Below are positions 24,618 through 32,453 of a DNA stretch of 64,000 nucleotides, piece after piece. The translations under genes and the position numbers were made by a program. Origin of the DNA: DTCV01 sp964641155. Lineage in GTDB: Archaea > Thermoproteota > Thermoprotei_A > Sulfolobales > NBVN01. The stretch spans positions 68,790 to 132,789 of the forward strand of contig CAZXJO010000005.1 of the NCBI GenBank assembly GCA_964641155.1, in the 5' to 3' direction. Under the pieces are notes generated by a model. The model had not been told where the DNA came from, did no database searches, and worked only from the letters and a program-made list of their open reading frames with translations. Numbering within the stretch: the first letter of the stretch is position 1; every line of letters begins with the position of its first letter.

Positions 24618-25265
24618 TTACGACTCGCTCGGAGACCCTGTCTGAGTTCCTTGCGGGGGTGCTGTCGGCACCGCTCCGGTAATCTCGATCCTGTCCGCGG
24701 GTTCCTGAGGCCTAACTATCGTGACCTCAATACCGTACATGCCCGGTTTCTGCAGTAGGTGGACTACAGCCCTATCCACTAACTGATACACATGGTCGCC
24801 CGTCTTGTACACCTTCCCAGCCCTAATTTTCTCGTACTTAGCTCTTTCACTGATTATCTTACCACTTATGACGATCTCAACACCTAAAGCCCCCGCACCT
24901 AACGCCCTCCTCAAAGCGACGAACGCAGCCCTCCTGAAGTGATAACCCTTCTCAATAGCTAGAGCTAACCTAGCAGCAACAACCCTAGCATTTAACTCGG
25001 GGTTCTCAACCTGCGTTACAGTAACTTGAGGATTCTCAACCTTAAAGTACTTCTCCAACAACTCAGTTAATTGCCTGATGGTCTGCCCCTTCTTACCTAT
25101 TATGAGTGCGGGCCTATCGGCGTAGATGACGACCCTGGTTCCCAGGGGTGTTTTGACTAGGTCAACCTTAGCGTACCCGGCCCGCATGAACGTCTTAGCT
25201 AGGTACTCGTCGACCTTTACCTTAATTAGGTTCAACTTAATGAAGTGGGATTTGATGTCGACCAA
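24618..25265 (-). CDS. rps3: 30S ribosomal protein uS3
   Basis: 215 residues. KH domain with PALIIGKKGQTIRQLTELLE, then RAAFVALRRALGAGALGVEI and ISGKIISERAKYEKIRAGKV. A Pro/Thr-rich tail (ITGAVPTAPPQGTQTGS) ends the protein. Four bases after uL22. Confidence 0.97.
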   Translation of the reverse strand: MVDIKSHFIKLNLIKVKVDEYLAKTFMRAGYAKVDLVKTPLGTRVVIYADRPALIIGKKGQTIRQLTELLEKYFKVENPQVTVTQVENPELNARVVAARLALAIEKGYHFRRAAFVALRRALGAGALGVEIVISGKIISERAKYEKIRAGKVYKTGDHVYQLVDRAVVHLLQKPGMYGIEVTIVRPQEPADRIEITGAVPTAPPQGTQTGSPSES

Positions 25266-25269
25266 CGCG

Positions 25270-25746
25270 TCACACCTCGCTGACCACGATCTCCATATGA
25301 GTTAGTGACCTGTACTTAGGGGTGGCCCTCCCGAAAGCCCTAGGCATCCACCTCTTCAGGTACGGTCCCCTGTGGGCTGCGGCGTGAGTAATTACCAGGT
25401 TATCGATACTTAAACCCTTGTGCGATGCGTTATTCTCCACGTTCTCGAGGAGGCGTAAGATATACTTACAGGCCTTGATGGGGTACCTACCGATAGGCGA
25501 TTTCCACTTGGGGAACAACTTCGGTAAACCCTTTTTATGAGCTATGGATAGCTTGTAACGCGTGTACGGTATCGGGTACTTGTAGTTGATGACATCATTC
25601 AATAACTTCTTAGCCTCAACTAACTTCATACCCCTCAATATCTTGAAGATTTCGTACGCCTCCTTCCTGGATATGGGTGCATCCCACATCATAGCTCTAG
25701 CGCTTCTTGCCTCATCAACCACTACCGAGTAGCGCCATATGGGCAA
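25270..25746 (-). CDS. rpl22: 50S ribosomal protein uL22
   Basis: 158 residues with a TTG start at 25746. SARAMMWDAPISRKEAYEI, GRYPIKACKYILRLLENVEN and the C-terminal AHRGPYLKRWMPRAFGRATP are diagnostic. First gene of the minus-strand run ending at cbf5; uS19 and uL2, normally directly upstream, have been moved away by the rtcB insertion. Confidence 0.96.
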   Translation of the reverse strand: MPIWRYSVVVDEARSARAMMWDAPISRKEAYEIFKILRGMKLVEAKKLLNDVINYKYPIPYTRYKLSIAHKKGLPKLFPKWKSPIGRYPIKACKYILRLLENVENNASHKGLSIDNLVITHAAAHRGPYLKRWMPRAFGRATPKYRSLTHMEIVVSEV

Positions 25747-25838
25747 GTGCCGTACACCCCACTGCTAAACAAAACAACATTCTTAAGGTTAATAAGCTCA
25801 TACTATTCATCCAGCTACGGTCAGGCATGCGTTCACAA

Positions 25839-25848
25839 GCTTAAAAGT
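25839..25848 (+). promoter_or_regulatory. TATA box for rtcB
   Basis: GCTTAAAAGT lies 32-41 bases upstream of the rtcB GTG (25880), predicting a start around 25868-25872 and an almost leaderless mRNA. Inferred from spacing. Confidence 0.5.
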
Positions 25849-25879
25849 TTGGAACGCGTTACTATTCTCAGATGACGGG

Positions 25880-27340
25880 GTGAGGGAGCTGTCGCATAGA
25901 TTACAGCTTAAAAGAGTAGACGATTATACCTGGGTAATACCTAAGGGGAGCAAGGATTGCATGAAGGTTGACGTAGTGGTCTTTGCAGATGAGTATCTCC
26001 TTAAGAAAATGGAGGAAGACCTAACCTTAGTTCAAGCAGCTAACGTGGCCTGCCTAAACGGTGTCCTGAAGTCCGTTTACGTCATGCCTGACGGGCACCA
26101 AGGGTACGGCTTCCCCATAGGCGGTGTAGCCGCTATGGATTACGAGGAAGGGGTTATATCACCGGGTGGTGTTGGGTATGACATCAACTGCGGGGTGAGG
26201 CTGCTGAGAACTAACCTGACATACGAGGATGTTAAGGATAAGGTCAAGGACTTAGTTAACGAGATATTTAGAAACGTCCCAAGCGGTGTGGGTAGTACCG
26301 GGAAGGTTAGACTGACTCCCAAGGAGTTAGATAGGGTCTTAGATGAGGGAGTTAGGTGGGCTGTTGAGAAAGGGTTCGGATGGCATGAGGATCTGGAACA
26401 TATCGAGGAAGGGGGAGCTATGAAGGGAGCTGACTCAAGCAAAGTCAGTAAGGTAGCTAAGGAGAGAGGCGCACCCCAATTAGGCACATTAGGGGCCGGA
26501 AACCACTTCCTGGAGATCCAAGTAGTTGATAAGATCTACTCCCCAGAAATAGCTAAGAAGTTGGGCATAGAGAGCGAGGGACAGATAACGGTCATGGTCC
26601 ACACGGGCTCTAGGGGATTAGGACATCAAGTAGCTAGCGACTACTTAATGATTATGGAGAAGGCTATGAGGAAGTACGGCATAACCCCACCTGACAGGGA
26701 ATTGGCCTCAGTACCTGTGAAGTCCCGTGAGGGTGAGGACTACTTCGCGGCCATGGCCGCTGCAGCAAATTATGCTTGGACGAATAGACAACTAATAACT
26801 CACTGGGTCAGGGAAAGCTTCGGCAAAGTCTTAAGGACCGATCCGAGCAATTTAGGTCTTGAAACAATATACGATGTGGCACATAACATTGCTAAAGTTG
26901 AAGAACACAGCGTGGGGTCCAAGAACGTGAAGGTCGTAGTTCACAGGAAAGGAGCTACTAGAGCATTCCCACCAGGACACCCTGAAATACCTAGAGACCA
27001 TAGGGAGATAGGGCAAGTGGTACTCATCCCAGGCTCTATGGGGAGCGCTAGCTACGTAATGGTCGGAATACCGGAGGGAGCCCAAACATTCTATTCAGCA
27101 GCACATGGAGCCGGTAGGTGGCTGTCTAGGGAAGCAGCTATTAGGAAATACAGGCCAGCCGATGTAGAAAGCGAGCTGAGTAAAATCGGTATCTACCTGA
27201 GGGCAGCAACCAGAGACGTAGTTTCGGAGGAAGCCCCCGGTGCGTACAAGGACGTCGACAGGGTTGCGTCTGTAACGCATAAGGTTAAAATCGCTGCATT
27301 AGTTGCTAGGTTAAGGCCTATAGGCGTCGCTAAGGGCTAA
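25880..27340 (+). CDS. rtcB: RNA-splicing ligase RtcB
   Basis: 486 residues, intein-free length. Joins 2',3'-cyclic phosphate and 5'-OH RNA ends, as left by the archaeal splicing endonuclease. Manganese and GMP sites: MPDGHQGYGFPIGGVAAMD, GGVGYDINCGVRLLRT (Cys-Asp metal ligands), LGTLGAGNHFLEIQ, VHTGSRGLGHQVASDY, HRKGATRAFPPGHP, LIPGSMGSASYVM and the guanylylated-His motif AAHGAGRWLSR. Faces away from uL22 with its own TATA box. Its likely substrates here include the cbf5 intron-containing mRNA and tRNAs. Confidence 0.97.
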   Translation: MRELSHRLQLKRVDDYTWVIPKGSKDCMKVDVVVFADEYLLKKMEEDLTLVQAANVACLNGVLKSVYVMPDGHQGYGFPIGGVAAMDYEEGVISPGGVGYDINCGVRLLRTNLTYEDVKDKVKDLVNEIFRNVPSGVGSTGKVRLTPKELDRVLDEGVRWAVEKGFGWHEDLEHIEEGGAMKGADSSKVSKVAKERGAPQLGTLGAGNHFLEIQVVDKIYSPEIAKKLGIESEGQITVMVHTGSRGLGHQVASDYLMIMEKAMRKYGITPPDRELASVPVKSREGEDYFAAMAAAANYAWTNRQLITHWVRESFGKVLRTDPSNLGLETIYDVAHNIAKVEEHSVGSKNVKVVVHRKGATRAFPPGHPEIPRDHREIGQVVLIPGSMGSASYVMVGIPEGAQTFYSAAHGAGRWLSREAAIRKYRPADVESELSKIGIYLRAATRDVVSEEAPGAYKDVDRVASVTHKVKIAALVARLRPIGVAKG

Positions 27341-27346
27341 CGTTAA

Positions 27347-27766
27347 ATGAAAATTTTACGCAAAGCTTTTTACATCGATGATAACTACATCGCGCAATGT
27401 AAATTAGTACTCAATGATAGGGGTTTGGAGGTATTACTAGGTGGTTGGACATTAAGACTGGATAACGATGTCCTCTCGCTATCATTGAAGGAGGTGGAGG
27501 TAATTAAGGACCTTAAAGGGAGGTCGTTCCTAATCGATGCGAGTGATGTGCTAGAGATTACCTACAGGATGTTAACAACAAATAAGGAAACCTTCCTGAA
27601 ACTCTTCGGAAATTACATCGGTAAGAACCCAAATCTGTACGAGGTTAGCCTGAGAGGTAGGTCCAAGACTCACAGATTCATACTTGCCCAGAGGGATATG
27701 GTCAAGTTAAGAAACCATCTATCCGACCCACCCCCCAACCCCGAAGGGAGTGGTTCAAGACAGTAA
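27347..27766 (+). CDS. Unknown protein downstream of rtcB
   Basis: 139 residues, seven bases after rtcB, so co-transcribed. Mostly beta strands (LEVLLGGWTLRLDNDVLSLS, VEVIKDLKGRSFLIDASDVL) and then an alpha/beta segment with YEVSLRGRSKTHRFILAQRD; overall PH-domain-like in feel, but no family is recognised. Pro-rich tail. Stop is two bases from the end of uS19 on the other strand. A role linked to RtcB (RNA end handling) is suggested only by position. Confidence 0.6.
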   Translation: MKILRKAFYIDDNYIAQCKLVLNDRGLEVLLGGWTLRLDNDVLSLSLKEVEVIKDLKGRSFLIDASDVLEITYRMLTTNKETFLKLFGNYIGKNPNLYEVSLRGRSKTHRFILAQRDMVKLRNHLSDPPPNPEGSGSRQ

Positions 27767-27768
27767 AA

Positions 27769-28245
27769 TTACTTCATAGCCACGAATAAGGTGCTCCTAG
27801 TGGCCTTCAGCCCGGGCTCTCCGTGCTCAACCTTCTTACACGTCGGTGAGAACTCACCTAAGTAGTGCCCGACCATCTCCGGCGTTATCTTAACAGGCAC
27901 ATATTCCTTACCATTATACACGGCTATGGTGAGCCCAACCATCACCGGCAACACTATCATATCCCTCACGTGTGTTTTGATAACTACGTTCTTGCCCTCC
28001 ATCAATAGCTTACGGGCCTTCATCACCTTCTCCAACAACTTCATTCTTGGAGAATCCCTATATCCTGCCTGAATCCTACGCGCCCTGACAGAGGAGTCGG
28101 ACTCCCTTAGCAAAGACCTCCTAGCCCTGGAAGGGAGTAGCCTAATCAACTCATCCATCGACATACCCATAAGTTCCTCTAAGGTTTTCCCCCTATACTT
28201 GAACGACTTCCACTCAGGTGGTATGTCAATACCTATGCTCGCCAT
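27769..28245 (-). CDS. rps19: 30S ribosomal protein uS19
   Basis: 158 residues from the ATG at 28245 (a GTG three codons earlier is open). PEWKSFKYRGKTLEELMGMS, KTHVRDMIVLPVMVGLTIAV and VGHYLGEFSPTCKKVEHGEPG mark archaeal uS19. A TATA box (ATTTATAAATAG, 28271-28282) in the stop region of the SPOUT gene would start RNA about at 28253, so uS19 appears to have its own leaderless promoter, unlike the usual uL2-uS19 co-transcription. Confidence 0.95.
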   Translation of the reverse strand: MASIGIDIPPEWKSFKYRGKTLEELMGMSMDELIRLLPSRARRSLLRESDSSVRARRIQAGYRDSPRMKLLEKVMKARKLLMEGKNVVIKTHVRDMIVLPVMVGLTIAVYNGKEYVPVKITPEMVGHYLGEFSPTCKKVEHGEPGLKATRSTLFVAMK

Positions 28246-28272
28246 ACCGTTCACTAACTAAAACTGATTAAA

Positions 28273-29193
28273 CTATTTATAAATCTTAGCGCTCTCCCCT
28301 ATCTCCACATCATGTAACAACTCATTAATCACTGCTAGGGTCGCGTAGACCGCCTCCACCGTTCTCACGCTTCGAACTCCTTGTAGTGGTATGGCATTGA
28401 CGCTGACTTTAACGATGTTTCTTAAGGTATGTAGGGTGCCTCCCTCGACTAATTCGTCGAAGTCCTTCCTGTAGTTCCCGAATAATAGAATCAAACCTTC
28501 CACACCCCCACCGCAAAGCTCTAATATCTTCGACGCACTACCCCCGTGCTTAGTGGTCATCACACCAACCACTTTGGGATTACTCAACATGCGGATTATG
28601 GCGCTCATCCTAGAAGTGACGCTCACCTTGAACCCTAAATACCATGGCACGTCATGCTCACTCACCAACACCCCCTTCAGAGGTTCTTTCCCCACAACCT
28701 TCACTAGAACCCTACGCCCAACACCCAGCCCCATTTCCTCAGCCTTACACTTAGGAATTTCAACCACCACGCAGTCCTTCAACCCGACGTCCACTTTAGC
28801 GTATCTACCTCTAACCCCGCATATGACCCCCTCCCTGACCGGCATTAAGTCTAATCCTTCGTCACTGGCCGGATGTGTTGGGATGTTCAGGGGTGGTAGC
28901 ATCCCTGCGTACTTCAGCGTTCTCACCTTACCAACCAGTTTCTTCCTCATGTAGGGGGGTGTCAGCATGTAGTTCATGATGTCTGCGATAATGTCCGCAT
29001 CTCCTTCATTACAGTCGTTATCTACAAATATAACTACGTCGTCAACCCTGAATATGGCTAGTGCTCTTGCTAAGAAGCCTGAAATGATGGTTTTCTCGTA
29101 GAGGCTGTGCTCAACCGCTAAGATAGAACAGGGAATCACGACTGTAAGCTTAATCCTGCGCTTAGGTGGGGGCCAAACGAATAAATTCTGCAT
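28273..29193 (-). CDS. SPOUT-family RNA methyltransferase (COG2106-like)
   Basis: 306 residues. RIKLTVVIPCSILAVEHSLY at the start, AIFRVDDVVIFVDN (strand of the SPOUT fold), LPPLNIPTHP, then an inserted OB-like domain with GVICGVRGRYAKVDVGLKD, and a C-terminal knot region with VGVMTTKHGGSASK and RSVRTVEAVYATLAVIN. The family is a putative rRNA uridine N3 methyltransferase; in archaea it normally precedes uL3. Here it is divergent from uL3. Confidence 0.85.
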   Translation of the reverse strand: MQNLFVWPPPKRRIKLTVVIPCSILAVEHSLYEKTIISGFLARALAIFRVDDVVIFVDNDCNEGDADIIADIMNYMLTPPYMRKKLVGKVRTLKYAGMLPPLNIPTHPASDEGLDLMPVREGVICGVRGRYAKVDVGLKDCVVVEIPKCKAEEMGLGVGRRVLVKVVGKEPLKGVLVSEHDVPWYLGFKVSVTSRMSAIIRMLSNPKVVGVMTTKHGGSASKILELCGGGVEGLILLFGNYRKDFDELVEGGTLHTLRNIVKVSVNAIPLQGVRSVRTVEAVYATLAVINELLHDVEIGESAKIYK

Positions 29194-29251
29194 TAATGCA
29201 ACCTTGACGATGTTTTAGAAGTCCGCACAGTGCAAAGGCCATTAGCGCTTC

Positions 29252-29323
29252 CTATTTCTTACCCTTCTTAGAGGTCTTCTCCTCCTTAGGGGTCACTTCT
29301 TTGCTGGACTTACTTTCAGTCAT
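29252..29323 (-). CDS. Possible 23-residue Lys/Glu/Ser-rich peptide
   Basis: ATG at 29323 to TAG at 29254-29252. The peptide starts MTESKSSKEVTPKEEK and ends TSKKGKK. Composition (charged, no hydrophobic core) is like disordered ribosomal-protein tails. It lies 58 bases upstream of the SPOUT gene on the same strand, after a TATA-like AAAGTATAAATCC and a GGAGGT about 20 bases before the ATG. Too short to be sure. Confidence 0.25.
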   Translation of the reverse strand: MTESKSSKEVTPKEEKTSKKGKK

Positions 29324-29402
29324 AAACAAAGTGGTTCTCTGCCTACCTCCCACACTGACCACCTAATAAGGATTTATACTTTACTAGCTTATAAGGATAC
29401 TA

Positions 29403-29453
29403 GATGATGTGTTTGCCGAGTACTGAAGCACTTGATGACCCCAACTTCCTGAT
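29403..29453 (+). ncRNA. Box C/D guide RNA upstream of uL3
   Basis: Contains C box ATGATGT (29404-29410), a 12-nt guide GTTTGCCGAGTA, D' box CTGA (29423-29426), a 6-nt spacer, C' box TGATGA, a 10-nt guide CCCCAACTTC and D box CTGA (29449-29452). Element order and spacing are those of archaeal C/D sRNAs that direct 2'-O-methylation five nucleotides from D/D'. A TATA-like TTTATACTT about 25 bases upstream would start RNA close to the C box. The D' guide pairs with UACUCGGCAAA, which resembles a conserved piece of archaeal 23S rRNA as I remember it. Confidence 0.75.
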
Positions 29454-29480
29454 GCCATACGACAAACACATTTACTGAAA

Positions 29481-29490
29481 AACTTTTAAG
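29481..29490 (+). promoter_or_regulatory. TATA box for the uL3-uL4-uL23-uL2 operon
   Basis: AACTTTTAAG lies 41-50 bases before the uL3 ATG; start predicted near 29510, giving a ~20-base leader. Lies downstream of the C/D RNA, so the two can be expressed separately. Confidence 0.5.
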
Positions 29491-29530
29491 AAGGTGAAAG
29501 TACTGTAATACTTAGCGTGGTGCGGGTTAA

Positions 29531-30547
29531 ATGGCTCGTAGGAAGACTTCAGCGCCTCGTAGAGGTAGCTTGGCGTTCAGACCTAGGAAGAGGGCTAGCA
29601 GGTTAGTCCCTAGGATAAAAACGTGGCCTGAGTTGAGTCTGGACACTCCTAAGATGTTAGCTTTCATAGGCTACAAGGCCGGTATGACTCACGCAGTAAT
29701 CATCGATGATTCACCTAACTCGCTGACCAGTGGGAGGGAGGTGGTCATCCCGGTGACCGTCTTAGAGACCCCGCCGGTGATTCCACTGGCGATAAGGGCC
29801 TACAGCAACGTTAGCATGTGGGGGTCTCAAACCCTCTGCGAGGGTTGGATAGAGCCCCCTAAGGACCTGGAGCTCTGGAGGAAGATACCCAACCTAAAGG
29901 GAGGTGACCTGGATAAGAAGCTCGCAATCATTAACGATAGCATTGAATTAATTAGCAGGATTTCAGTAATAGTTGCTACACAACCGAAGGTTACGGGGGG
30001 TTTGAGTAAGAAGAAACCGGACCTATTTGAAGTTAAGATAGGGGGAGGCGACATACGTTCGCAGTTGAACTACGCAACTTCGATCCTCGGCAAGGAAGTG
30101 AGGGTGTCGGACGTATTCAGCGAGGGCCAATTCGTGGACATCATAGGTGTTACGAAGGGTAAGGGATTCCAGGGTGTTATGAAGAGATTCGGCGTTAAGG
30201 AGCTTCCCAGATGGCATAAACACCGTAAGGGAAGTAGGAGAATCGGTTCGAGGAGCCCTACGATGGGTGCGTTAAGCACCGTACCCCAGGCAGGGCAGTT
30301 AGGTTTCCACAGGAGGACTGAATTCAACAAGAGGATTATCAAGATAGGCAGTAACTGGTATGAAGTGGTTCCCTCAGGAGGTTTCCCACATTACGGTCTC
30401 ATCAACTCCGACTACGTCTTAATTAAGGGTAGCATTATGGGCCCGCCTAAGAGACCCATAATTCTAAGGCATCCCATCAGACCACCTACTTGGATTCCTT
30501 CGGGCCCACCGATCATCACTTACTTAAGCTTGGAGAGCAAGATGTAG
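29531..30547 (+). CDS. rpl3: 50S ribosomal protein uL3
   Basis: 338 residues, archaeal/eukaryotic length. FIGYKAGMTHAVIIDD, VIGVTKGKGFQGVMKRFGVK-type block (FVDIIGVTKGKGFQGVMKRF), HKHRKGSRRIGSRSPTMGAL, and GQLGFHRRTEFNKRIIKIG. First gene of the plus-strand block of four ribosomal proteins. Confidence 0.97.
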   Translation: MARRKTSAPRRGSLAFRPRKRASRLVPRIKTWPELSLDTPKMLAFIGYKAGMTHAVIIDDSPNSLTSGREVVIPVTVLETPPVIPLAIRAYSNVSMWGSQTLCEGWIEPPKDLELWRKIPNLKGGDLDKKLAIINDSIELISRISVIVATQPKVTGGLSKKKPDLFEVKIGGGDIRSQLNYATSILGKEVRVSDVFSEGQFVDIIGVTKGKGFQGVMKRFGVKELPRWHKHRKGSRRIGSRSPTMGALSTVPQAGQLGFHRRTEFNKRIIKIGSNWYEVVPSGGFPHYGLINSDYVLIKGSIMGPPKRPIILRHPIRPPTWIPSGPPIITYLSLESKM

Positions 30548-30548
30548 G

Positions 30549-31370
30549 GTGTTTGAAGTGGCTTACAAGGTACTTATAACAACCAATGTAATGCCTAAGA
30601 AGTTGAGCGTGTACGACTTAAGCGGCAACGTCGTCGGTGAGGTAGAACTGCCCCTCATATTCAACTACCCTGTTAGGAAGGACCTCATCAGGAGGGCTTT
30701 CCTAGCATCCCTAACCGCCAGGATCCAACCCAAGGGTAGGGATCCACTAGCAGGTAAGAGAAGGGTGGGTGAGAGTTGGGGAATTAACCGCAGTCTGGCT
30801 AGGGTCCCCAGGTTGGACAATGGTAGGGCCGTAATAGCTCCCATGACCAGAGGTGGTCGACTGGCCCACCCACCGAGGGTCGACGCCAGGATCCACGAGG
30901 AGATAAACGATAAGGAGAGGCTCCTAGCCATCGCATCAGCTCTATCAGCCACAGCTGAGGTATCCATGGTTAGGGGTAGGGGGCATATTTTCAGCCATGA
31001 ACAACTGCCAGTATTAGTGGTTGACGACTTCGAGAAAATAAACATTACCTCAGACGCTAAGAAGGTGTTAGCATCTCTTAAATTGTGGGACGATGTCGTC
31101 AGGGCTAAGGAAAAGATCAAGATAGTGTCGGGCAGAGGTAAAATGAGGGGTAGGAAGTACAGGGAGCCTAAGTCCCTCCTAGCTGTGGTTTCGAGTGCGG
31201 ACGTTCCCGTCGTGAAGGCTCTTAGGAACTTGCCAGGTGTTGATGTAGTAGCGGCGAACTCGATAAATGTTGAAGCACTGGCTCCTGGAGGTGTCCCGGG
31301 CAGGTTGATGCTAATGACTTTGAAGGCTCTGGATACTATCAGCAAGATGTATGAGGTGATAACTCTTTGA
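30549..31370 (+). CDS. rpl4: 50S ribosomal protein uL4
   Basis: 273 residues. SLTARIQPKGRDPLAGKRRV, ESWGINRSLARVPRLDNGRA and the tunnel-loop region with MTRGGRLAHPP, then ARKGKMRGRKYREP-like GRGKMRGRKYREPKSLL. GTG-type start one base after the uL3 stop; overlaps uL23 by four bases. Confidence 0.96.
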   Translation: MFEVAYKVLITTNVMPKKLSVYDLSGNVVGEVELPLIFNYPVRKDLIRRAFLASLTARIQPKGRDPLAGKRRVGESWGINRSLARVPRLDNGRAVIAPMTRGGRLAHPPRVDARIHEEINDKERLLAIASALSATAEVSMVRGRGHIFSHEQLPVLVVDDFEKINITSDAKKVLASLKLWDDVVRAKEKIKIVSGRGKMRGRKYREPKSLLAVVSSADVPVVKALRNLPGVDVVAANSINVEALAPGGVPGRLMLMTLKALDTISKMYEVITL

Positions 31371-31630
31371 AAGACCCTACCAAGGTTTTATTAAGGCCTG
31401 TTACGTCTGAGAAGGCGTTGAACTATATTGAGAAGTACAACACGCTCACGTTCGTGGTGAGCATGGACTCCACTAAAAACGAAGTTAAGTACGCCGTGGA
31501 GAAGTTATTCAACGTTAAGGTGGAGGACGTTAGGACCTTAATAACGGCTAGGGGTGAGAAGAAGGCTTACATAAGGCTTAAACCCGAGTTCAAAGCCTCA
31601 GAAATAGCGACCAAGTTAGGTATTTTGTAA
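31367..31630 (+). CDS. rpl23: 50S ribosomal protein uL23
   Basis: 87 residues; tunnel-exit protein. VLLRPVTSEKALNYIEKYNT, LTFVVSMDSTKNEVKYAVEK and LFNVKVEDVRTLITARGEKK, then KAYIRLKPE. Start overlaps the uL4 stop (TTGA). Confidence 0.96.
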   Translation: MKDPTKVLLRPVTSEKALNYIEKYNTLTFVVSMDSTKNEVKYAVEKLFNVKVEDVRTLITARGEKKAYIRLKPEFKASEIATKLGIL

Positions 31631-31641
31631 GGTGTTACTTC

Positions 31642-32382
31642 ATGGGTAAGAGAATACTAGCACAGAGGATGGGGAGGGGGTCACCAACATTCCGCAGTCC
31701 CTCACACATACACGTAGCTCCAGCGAAGTACCCACCCCCAAGCAATGAAACGTTAAGCGGTGTTGTACTGGAGTTAGTGCATGACCCCGGCAGGCATGTA
31801 CCCCTAGCACATATAAGACTTGAGAACGGAGTGGAGTACTACATACCTGCGGCTGAAGGCATGTACGTGGGTCAGGAAGTTAGCATAGGTCCTCAAGCTC
31901 CCGTTAGCGTAGGGAACACGCTGCCGCTAAGTAACATACCGGAAGGCACTAAGATCTACAACATCGAGTTAAACCCGGGCGATGGTGGTAAGCTCTCAAG
32001 GCAGGCAGGGAGTTATGCCACGATATTAGGCAGATCCGGTAACTACACCATAATACAGCTACCAAGTGGGGGCGTTAAAAGCGTGCTGAGCGAGGCTAGG
32101 GCCACCATAGGCGTACCGGCCGGTGCTGGAAGGACTGAGAAACCACTTCTAAAAGCTGGGGCGTCATACCATAAATGGAAAGTTAAAGCGAGGAAATGGC
32201 CTAGGGTGAGAGGTGTTGCTATGAACGCTGTGTCCCACCCACATGGAGGCGGTTCACACCAAAGTGTCTCCAGACCGTCCACAGTGTCGAGGATGGCGCC
32301 ACCTGGAAGGAAGGTTGGACACATAGCTGCTAGGAGGACCGGGAGGAGGAAAGGCAGCAGGTTAGAGACTAAGTCAAAGTGA
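31642..32382 (+). CDS. rpl2: 50S ribosomal protein uL2
   Basis: 246 residues. SH3-like and OB domains with VVLELVHDPGRHVPLAHIRL and EGMYVGQEVSIG, and the peptidyl-transferase-proximal VAMNAVSHPHGGGSHQ loop. Last gene of the plus-strand block; uS19, which normally follows, is on the opposite strand 3.4 kb away. Confidence 0.97.
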   Translation: MGKRILAQRMGRGSPTFRSPSHIHVAPAKYPPPSNETLSGVVLELVHDPGRHVPLAHIRLENGVEYYIPAAEGMYVGQEVSIGPQAPVSVGNTLPLSNIPEGTKIYNIELNPGDGGKLSRQAGSYATILGRSGNYTIIQLPSGGVKSVLSEARATIGVPAGAGRTEKPLLKAGASYHKWKVKARKWPRVRGVAMNAVSHPHGGGSHQSVSRPSTVSRMAPPGRKVGHIAARRTGRRKGSRLETKSK

Positions 32383-32387
32383 GGATT

Positions 32388-32453
32388 AGGAATTCAGGAA
32401 AGAACTTCATTTCACATCACTCCACTCAGTGCTTACACCCTTCATCATTTCCT
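32388..32453 (-). ncRNA. Box C/D guide RNA between uL2 and the nucleotidyltransferase gene
   Basis: On the minus strand: terminal stem AGGAA/TTCCT, C box ATGATGA (32448-32442), guide AGGGTGTAAGCA, D' box CTGA, 6-nt spacer GTGGAG, C' box TGATG, guide ending GAAGTTCTTTC, and D box CTGA (32497 of the complement, plus-strand 32394-32397 TCAG). About 66 nt. All four boxes are exact or nearly so and the ends pair, making this a strong C/D sRNA. It begins at the stop codon of the nucleotidyltransferase gene (32453), so it may be processed from that mRNA's 3' end. Confidence 0.82.

Noticed and set aside
29409..29467. GTGTTTG/CAAACAC inverted repeat around the C/D RNA
   Set aside because: One arm lies inside the guide rather than outside the C box, so it is not a normal terminal stem; likely chance.
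30665..31345. Long minus-strand open frame opposite uL4
   Set aside because: Shadow of uL4; no ribosome binding site or family resemblance.
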